DNA of 64,000 nucleotides from Anaerolineaceae bacterium (GTDB lineage: Bacteria; Chloroflexota; Anaerolineae; Aggregatilineales; Phototrophicaceae), in NCBI GenBank assembly GCA_028818375.1, contig JAPPOB010000005.1, positions 207,916 to 271,915 of the forward strand, given 5' to 3'. This document shows positions 59,077 to 64,000 of the stretch, piece by piece (within the stretch, counting starts at the first letter, position 1; each line of letters begins with the position of its first letter). The notes below the pieces were generated by a model, which saw only the letters and a program-made list of their open reading frames with translations, ran no database searches and had not been told where the DNA came from. The position numbers and the translations under genes were made by a program.

Positions 59077-61026
59077 TCATCCCGCGCAGAGCCCCGACAA
59101 AGGGATGTCGATGGCGTACTGCCAGGGACGGCCCTCGGGATCGAGGGCGTTCACAGGCGCGAGCGACGGGTATTCGTACATGCCGACGCGCCAGCTTTCG
59201 CCAGGCACTTCATTGAGCGAAAGTCCGAAGTCCACCGTCGAGAGGATCACGTCCCCGGCGCGCCATTGCGAGGAGTCCCAGGCGGGGATATCGCGCTGGG
59301 CCAGCAGAGTCCCTTCCGTATCCAGCAAATGGTTGAAGAAATGGAAACGGGTATCGCCGGCGGGGCCGGGAACCCAGTGCAGGCGCATACGGCCGACGCC
59401 GCAGTCCGGCGCATCGTGACCGGTCAGGCGCAGCCCGTTGGCGAAACCCGGCTGTCCGGGCAGGGGATATTGGGGCGCGGGCGCCGCTCCGCCCGGCAGT
59501 GTATGGAGACGGTAACGGGTGTTGCGCGTCCACTCCCTCGCCTCCCCGTAGCCCGGCGGCAGCGTCGTCTGCCTGGCGTCCAGCAGCAGGAGGGCGGCTT
59601 GGGCCGGGTAGACGAGATGCGGCTCATCCATATTCAGGATGCGCGTCGGGGCGTTGCGGGCGTGGAAGGGTATGGCGTGGGCCAGTTGCTCGTATTCCAG
59701 GCCGTAAACGGGGCGCAGCGCCACGATGAGTTCAGTCACGACGCCTTCATCGATGGCATCCTGCGCCGCTGTGGCGATCGCCAGTTGCGTGGAAAGGGGG
59801 GCGCCGCCGCCTACGGCCCAGATCTCCGCGTCATCCCGCGCCACGCCCGCGCGCACAAAATGCGCGGCTTGCCAAACGGCGTTGACGTTCAGCGCGCAGT
59901 AGACAAGCAGGGCCGCAGCGATCAGCCTGCGCCAGCGGAGCCGCAGCGCAGACCAGCCCGCGGCCAGCGCAAGGAAGGGCGCCGGCAAGAGCGGCAGATA
60001 ATAAATGATGGCGTAGGAAGCGTAGGACACGACGGGAAATGCCAGGGGCAACAGCAACCAGGGCGCCAGCACGCGCCAGGGGGCCCGCTGCGGCGCGCGC
60101 AGGGCCTTCCAAAGCACCCACAGGGCAACCAGGGCGTAACACAACATCGCGACGGGCGCCAGCAGGTCCAGCGGCGCGAACTGCGCGCGCAACGCGTCCA
60201 GACCCTCGCCGCGAAACCAGCGTTCCAGGTTTCCCGCCGCCAGGAGATCCGCGAGCGGACGCCAGTTGTAAATCAGTTCACGTTTGCCCTCACTGAGCAA
60301 GGGAAGACGCTCCTGGTCAATCGCCGTCCTTCCCTCAAGGAAGGCGGCCAGCCAGGGCAGGGCCGGCGCAAGGCCCAACGCCAGACCGAGGGCGGCTGCC
60401 CGCCAGGAAAACACCCCGGCCCGGATGCCGGCGCCGCTCAACAGGCCGGAGGTGATGAGGAAAATGGCGCCGCCGGGGTGCAGTTGAAAGAGCCAGGCGG
60501 CGGCGGCCCAGCTCAGTGACCACCAGCGACGGCGCCGCTCGTGAAAGGCCAGGGCGGTGCCCCAGGCCCAGATCATCACCAGGACGGGCATCTGCGTGTT
60601 GCTCCAGATACGGCTGGCGTAAAAAACGTCCCAGGGCGCTGTGGCCAGCAGCAGGGTGGCGATGGCCGCCGCCGGCCAGCCCCAGTAGCGACGCGCGAAT
60701 TGCCAACACAGCGCCAGCGCTGCAAGGTTCAGGCCGACGTTCCACAGCAGCAAGGCGTGAACATGCGAGAAAAGCAGAAAGGGCGGCGCGTAAAGATAGA
60801 TGGAAAGGGGAAAGTTGTCGTAGCCGCCGGTCAGGGCGAAAAAGTGGGTGCGAAACACGCCCTCGCGCGCCAGTTCCCAGGCGTATTGGGCGAGTCGCGC
60901 CTGATCGAGCTGGAAGTGGGCGATTTCCACCAGGCTCAGACGCAGCAGGGCTGCCAGCAGAAGGATGCCGCCGAAAACGACCGTCGGCCAGGGCAGACCG
61001 GGTCGAATCGATCTGAAAGTCTTCAT
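59077..61026 (-). CDS. GT-C fold membrane glycosyltransferase (GT39-like)
   Basis: 649 residues, about 10-12 membrane segments in the first 400 (PWPTVVFGGILLLAALLRLS; HALLLWNVGLNLAALALCWQ; LAPVAMLCYALVALWVLWKA; LIAAALLVYCALNVNAVWQA) and a soluble C-terminal half outside (RLHTLPGGAAPAPQYPLPGQ and HWVPGPAGDTRFHFFNHLLD). The first outer loop has HFQLDQARLAQYAWELARE, where GT-C enzymes carry the catalytic acidic motif. Uses a lipid-linked sugar donor (family); acceptor unknown. The C-terminal domain looks beta-rich. ATG 61026 is chosen over TTG 61032. Divergent from the EamA gene. Confidence 0.78.
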   Translation of the reverse strand: MKTFRSIRPGLPWPTVVFGGILLLAALLRLSLVEIAHFQLDQARLAQYAWELAREGVFRTHFFALTGGYDNFPLSIYLYAPPFLLFSHVHALLLWNVGLNLAALALCWQFARRYWGWPAAAIATLLLATAPWDVFYASRIWSNTQMPVLVMIWAWGTALAFHERRRRWWSLSWAAAAWLFQLHPGGAIFLITSGLLSGAGIRAGVFSWRAAALGLALGLAPALPWLAAFLEGRTAIDQERLPLLSEGKRELIYNWRPLADLLAAGNLERWFRGEGLDALRAQFAPLDLLAPVAMLCYALVALWVLWKALRAPQRAPWRVLAPWLLLPLAFPVVSYASYAIIYYLPLLPAPFLALAAGWSALRLRWRRLIAAALLVYCALNVNAVWQAAHFVRAGVARDDAEIWAVGGGAPLSTQLAIATAAQDAIDEGVVTELIVALRPVYGLEYEQLAHAIPFHARNAPTRILNMDEPHLVYPAQAALLLLDARQTTLPPGYGEAREWTRNTRYRLHTLPGGAAPAPQYPLPGQPGFANGLRLTGHDAPDCGVGRMRLHWVPGPAGDTRFHFFNHLLDTEGTLLAQRDIPAWDSSQWRAGDVILSTVDFGLSLNEVPGESWRVGMYEYPSLAPVNALDPEGRPWQYAIDIPLSGLCAG

Positions 61027-61103
61027 CCGCAACCCGGGTGGGCGATCACTTGCGGCGCAGCGAATGCGTCGTCACGGCTTCTCCCCTGCGGGTCATCGGC
61101 GGC

Positions 61104-61111
61104 AGTATAAT
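61104..61111. promoter_or_regulatory. Overlapping divergent -10 boxes between the GT and EamA genes
   Basis: AGTATAAT gives TATAAT on the plus strand (61106-61111, 62 nt before TTG 61174) and TATACT on the minus strand (61109-61104, 77 nt before ATG 61026). No clear -35 for either. The two promoters would compete. Confidence 0.4.
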
Positions 61112-61173
61112 GCAACGCTTTCGGCAATGTACCATGGCTGGCCCGATCGCCGGCCCGGAAGTGAGGTCCCCTG

Positions 61174-62154
61174 TTGCAAGGCAACGCCAGGGCCTGGGCC
61201 GGATTCTGGTCGCTGGGATTGATCTGGGGTTCATCCTACCTGTTCATTCGCATCAGCATCACCGGCAGCGGCCTGTTTCCTGGCGACAGCTCAGGCGGTT
61301 TCAACATCTTTGAAATCGTGTTCATCCGCACCTTGATCGGCGCGCTGGGTCTCGGCGCCATGGTCTTCAGGGGACGCCACGCCCTGCCGCGGGATGGTGA
61401 GACGCTGCGCGCGCTGGTCTTCATCGGTCTGGGCAACGTGGTGCTGCCCTTCCTGCTGATCACCTGGGGCGAACAGTACATCAGCAGCAGCATGGCCGCC
61501 GTGCTGCAGGCCAGCACCGCGCTCTTCGCTCTGGTCATCGCCCATTTTCTTTTCGCCGATGATCGTATCACCCTGCGCAAGGTCGTCGGCCTGTTGACCG
61601 GCTTCGGCGGTGTTGTGCTGCTGTTTCAGGGCAACCTGGGCGGCGAGCAGAGTCTGGCGGGCATGGCGACGCTGGTGGCGGCCTCGCTTTGTTACGCGGT
61701 CTTTACGTCCTGGGGCCGCAAGCTGATTCAGCGCGACATAGCGCCCGTTGTGGTGGCCATGGCCACGTTGGCCGTCGGCGCGGTCGTCACCGGACCCATG
61801 GCCCTCCTTTATGGACTGACGCCGCTGCAGGAGGTCAGCACGGACGCGCTGGTGGCTGTGCTCACGCTGGGCCTGCTGAACACCTTTGTCGGCTACAGCA
61901 TCTACTATTTTCTGGTGCGTGAGCTGGGCGTGGCGCGCACCTCGATGGTCACCTATGTTTTCCCCGCGGTGGGTGTGGCGCTGGGCGCGCTGATGTTGCA
62001 GGAGGAGATCGGCGTGGTGATGGTTACCGGTGGCGCGCTGATCATCGCCGGCATCGCCATCGTCAACCTGCGCTCGCGACGGCCCGCCGGGAATCCCGGG
62101 GCGCGGCGTGTGCCGTCTCCACGTCGGCCAGATTCCGCGGGCGATTCTCCCTGA
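61174..62154 (+). CDS. EamA/DMT-superfamily transporter
   Basis: 326 residues, ten membrane segments in two EamA repeats (AGFWSLGLIWGSSYLFIRIS; LRALVFIGLGNVVLPFLLIT; QYISSSMAAVLQASTALFAL; VVGLLTGFGGVVLLFQGNLG; and in repeat 2 GLLNTFVGYSIYYFLVRELG, SMVTYVFPAVGVALGALML). Probably a metabolite exporter. TTG 61174 has GAGG 7 nt upstream and no ATG gives a better N-terminus. The C-terminal 25 residues are a basic, low-complexity tail. Convergent with the last glycosyltransferase, 17 nt apart. Confidence 0.9.
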   Translation: MQGNARAWAGFWSLGLIWGSSYLFIRISITGSGLFPGDSSGGFNIFEIVFIRTLIGALGLGAMVFRGRHALPRDGETLRALVFIGLGNVVLPFLLITWGEQYISSSMAAVLQASTALFALVIAHFLFADDRITLRKVVGLLTGFGGVVLLFQGNLGGEQSLAGMATLVAASLCYAVFTSWGRKLIQRDIAPVVVAMATLAVGAVVTGPMALLYGLTPLQEVSTDALVAVLTLGLLNTFVGYSIYYFLVRELGVARTSMVTYVFPAVGVALGALMLQEEIGVVMVTGGALIIAGIAIVNLRSRRPAGNPGARRVPSPRRPDSAGDSP

Positions 62155-62171
62155 ACCTGGCCGCGCGGCAG

Positions 62172-63884
62172 TCAGGATGAAGCCTGGCTGTGGGTGACGA
62201 TGAAGGAATAACTGTCTTCCGCCACCCGTAGCGCGTATTCTCCGTTCGGATAATGCGGATAAATGTCGAAGGAAAGCAGTTGCCATGAATCCGCGCGCCT
62301 GGTTTCCATGGTAACTCCGGCATGGACGAGATCTACCGTGGCGCCGGCAGGGACTCCGATCCGCACCTGGTCCCCTGGCCGGGCTTCCCTGATCACGGGC
62401 GGGACCAGCGTCCGGACGTCGGGCAGCGCCTCGTTTTCATCCCTGCTGTAGTAACTGATGCCATTGTGGGCGACGGGGATGTGGTGAATCCGGCGGTAAT
62501 GCTCGTCAATCCAGTTGATGCGGGCTCCCGGCGGGTCATCCAGGTGCACCTCGATCTCGATCAGCCAGAAGCGGGGAAAGGTAGCGAAGATCTCTGCCAT
62601 CATGGCCGGCAGGTCGTCAGCATAGCCGGGTATTCCCGTAACGTTTGACGGCTCGGCCCAGGGGTCCTTCGGCCCGTCGTATCCGACCCGGTCCAGATGG
62701 TAGTAGACGACGGGCTTTCGACCGCCGGAGACAAAGAAAATCTTGTCGTCCACTGAGGTCAGGGCGGTGACAGCCGCCATCATGCTTCGGTAATCATCTC
62801 TGAAATAGCGCAGGTCGCTTTTTTCCAGGGTCCTGACACTGCTCAGGGTCAGGAGTCCGGCCAATGCAAGAGTCCCGGGCAGGCGCAGCCAGGGATGCCG
62901 CAACAAGGCCGCCAGACTGATGCCGAAGCCCGCGAACACAAAAGGTGCAAAGACGATGAAGTGACGTTCCTGCAGGTCACTGATATAGAAGGGGACAAAG
63001 GGCAGACCCAGTGACGTGATCAACAGGGGATGCAGGGCACAGCCGAGGAGGATCAGGGAAGTGGCGCGGCGATTGTGACGCCAGTTCAGGGCCAGCCCCA
63101 GGATGAAGACCGCGCTGATGAGCAGCACCGGCAGGATCCAGTCGTCGACGTGGACGGAAACACCGGTTGCGAACAGCGTGGCCATAAGCTGGTAGGCAAA
63201 CAGCGGTTCAAAGGTGGCGGGTCCAGGGTCTGTCCTGATCGTTCCAATGGTGAACGCGAGCCAGGGGAGCAACGCAATGCCGGTCACCAGGTTGGCCATG
63301 ATCCATCGCCGGTTACTGCCGCGGAAGTCGCGCCAGTGAATGACCCGGTGCAGCGCAAGGATGACGAGGACGAAGACGCCAAATGGATGGCTCAACGCCG
63401 CAGCGACGCCGCTGATCGCCAGTAGAGCAGTCCACCCCCCCCATTTTCTTAATGTGTCTTTAATGTAAGTGTATAGGACCAGCCCCGCGAACATCGTCAC
63501 CAGCGGGTACATGCGCGCGTCCTGCGACCAGGTGATGTGGAAGGGAGACAGGGTGATGAGCAATACCGCCAGCGCTGCGGCAAGTTTGCGCCGGCTCAAA
63601 TGCAGGGTTAGTGAATGGACGACTGCTACCGTTAGCAGACCGAGGAATACCGACAGGGCACGGATGGCAAACTCGCTGATGCCAGCCAGGCGCAGCCATA
63701 CGTGAAGGAGCCAGAAATACAGGGGAGGGTGAATATCGTCCGCTGTCTTGATGGCGCCTTCGACAAGGCCCATCTGGCCGAACCAGACGGAAAACGCTTC
63801 ATCCCATCGCAGGGGCCAGTCGCCGACAGCGTCCATGCGCAGATGGAAGGCCAGCAACAGGGCCAGAACAAGGAAAAGCTTCAT
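62172..63884 (-). CDS. GT39-type (ArnT/PMT-like) membrane glycosyltransferase
   Basis: 570 residues, about 11-12 membrane segments. The first outer loop has WDEAFSVWFGQMGLVEGAIK followed by TADDIHPPLYFWLLHVWLRL, the GT-C signature with DE and the DDIHPPLYY-like motif; then SPFHITWSQDARMYPLVTMF (the R-Y motif). Hydrophilic C-terminus from about residue 390, with a beta-sandwich-like end. It transfers a sugar from a polyprenyl-phosphate donor to an envelope acceptor. Start ATG 63884 (KLFLVLALLLAFHLR) is favoured; a TTG at 63941 has AGGAG 13 nt upstream. Not closely similar to the other GT gene. Confidence 0.83.
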   Translation of the reverse strand: MKLFLVLALLLAFHLRMDAVGDWPLRWDEAFSVWFGQMGLVEGAIKTADDIHPPLYFWLLHVWLRLAGISEFAIRALSVFLGLLTVAVVHSLTLHLSRRKLAAALAVLLITLSPFHITWSQDARMYPLVTMFAGLVLYTYIKDTLRKWGGWTALLAISGVAAALSHPFGVFVLVILALHRVIHWRDFRGSNRRWIMANLVTGIALLPWLAFTIGTIRTDPGPATFEPLFAYQLMATLFATGVSVHVDDWILPVLLISAVFILGLALNWRHNRRATSLILLGCALHPLLITSLGLPFVPFYISDLQERHFIVFAPFVFAGFGISLAALLRHPWLRLPGTLALAGLLTLSSVRTLEKSDLRYFRDDYRSMMAAVTALTSVDDKIFFVSGGRKPVVYYHLDRVGYDGPKDPWAEPSNVTGIPGYADDLPAMMAEIFATFPRFWLIEIEVHLDDPPGARINWIDEHYRRIHHIPVAHNGISYYSRDENEALPDVRTLVPPVIREARPGDQVRIGVPAGATVDLVHAGVTMETRRADSWQLLSFDIYPHYPNGEYALRVAEDSYSFIVTHSQASS

Positions 63885-63969
63885 TGTTTTCAGGTCGGTA
63901 TTGAATTTGCTTTTTTTGGGTTGGGGCAGTGCATGCGGCAAGTCTGGCCCGGTCTCCTGCGGGGGATCA

Positions 63970-64000
63970 GGGGCGCGGCGCGCGTGTGGCGACGCGCCCC
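63970..64000. other. GC-rich inverted repeat at the window end
   Basis: GGGGCGCG and CGCGCCCC form an 8-bp stem with a 15-nt loop, upstream of the last glycosyltransferase; it may be the terminator of a gene outside the window. The window ends within it, so it may be longer. Confidence 0.45.

Overview
The window is about 64 kb of high-GC, gene-dense bacterial DNA with no rRNA or recognisable tRNA. The gene mix suggests an aerobic heterotroph of the Chloroflexota (Anaerolineae/Caldilineales-like): tandem luciferase-like F420-type oxidoreductases, TIR/NACHT/HEAT and TIR/FGE proteins, DUF3048, an M6-peptidase-like secreted protein with a PDZ domain, GT39-type membrane glycosyltransferases and a PucC-type transporter. 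This placement is inference from gene content; no marker gene is present. Most genes overlap their neighbour by 4 nt (ATGA) or sit within 30 nt, so operons are long.

Layout. 0-4.3 kb: 5' part of PEP carboxylase, a malonyl-CoA-synthetase-like enzyme, PdxA and a phytanoyl-CoA-dioxygenase-family enzyme. 4.4-9.6 kb: a two-gene operon, TIR-NACHT-HEAT then TIR-FGE, with its own sigma70-type promoter; this is the best candidate for an undescribed defence/signalling system. 9.7-15.6 kb: MoeA fused to a periplasmic-binding-like domain, two tandem LLM oxidoreductases, a fumarylacetoacetate-hydrolase-family enzyme and a nucleoside hydrolase. 15.6-17.5 kb: a lower-GC type II restriction-modification island (NotI-like endonuclease and D12-class adenine methyltransferase). 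17.6-33 kb: a catabolic region with TIM-barrel sugar-phosphate isomerases, an SDR, three tandem 3-hydroxyisobutyrate-dehydrogenase-like enzymes, an amidohydrolase, a sugar ABC importer without its ATPase, a uracil-DNA-glycosylase-family protein, a D-2-hydroxyacid dehydrogenase, a SAF-domain dehydrogenase and a sarcosine-oxidase-like flavoprotein.

33-41.2 kb: a GntR/LacI-hybrid regulator followed by a complete oligopeptide/dipeptide-type ABC importer (SBP, two permeases, two ATPases) and a membrane protein, with an AraR-like operator upstream of the regulator. 41.4-48.8 kb: RraA-like protein, PucC-like MFS transporter, DUF402 protein, thiamine pyrophosphokinase, DUF3048 protein, an apparently dead M6-like peptidase with PDZ domain, and a TIR-HTH protein. 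48.8-58.3 kb: a minus-strand catabolic operon (DtxR-type regulator, hydantoinase A, a small protein, HpcH/HpaI aldolase, hydantoinase B, BKACE) that appears to be interrupted by a second lower-GC R-M module. That module is flanked by two related small ORF tails. 58.4-64 kb: P-loop kinase, two GT-C glycosyltransferases and an EamA transporter.

Cross-cutting signals. A 34-bp repeat occurs as a four-unit tandem array at 52.2 kb and as single copies at 23.5 and 31.8 kb. In all three places it lies directly upstream of a gene and supplies a -10 box 17 nt from a fixed ATGCTT. A second dispersed repeat carries GGGCGACAT/GGGCGATTT hairpins (13.6 and 23.4 kb). Both ABC operons carry a hairpin between the SBP gene and the first permease gene. 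Several genes (moeA fusion, P-loop kinase) have TATACT only 6-8 nt before ATG, suggesting leaderless mRNAs. No gene-free stretch exceeds 300 nt; the largest gaps are 23279-23565 (repeats and promoter), 21116-21357 and 17456-17675.
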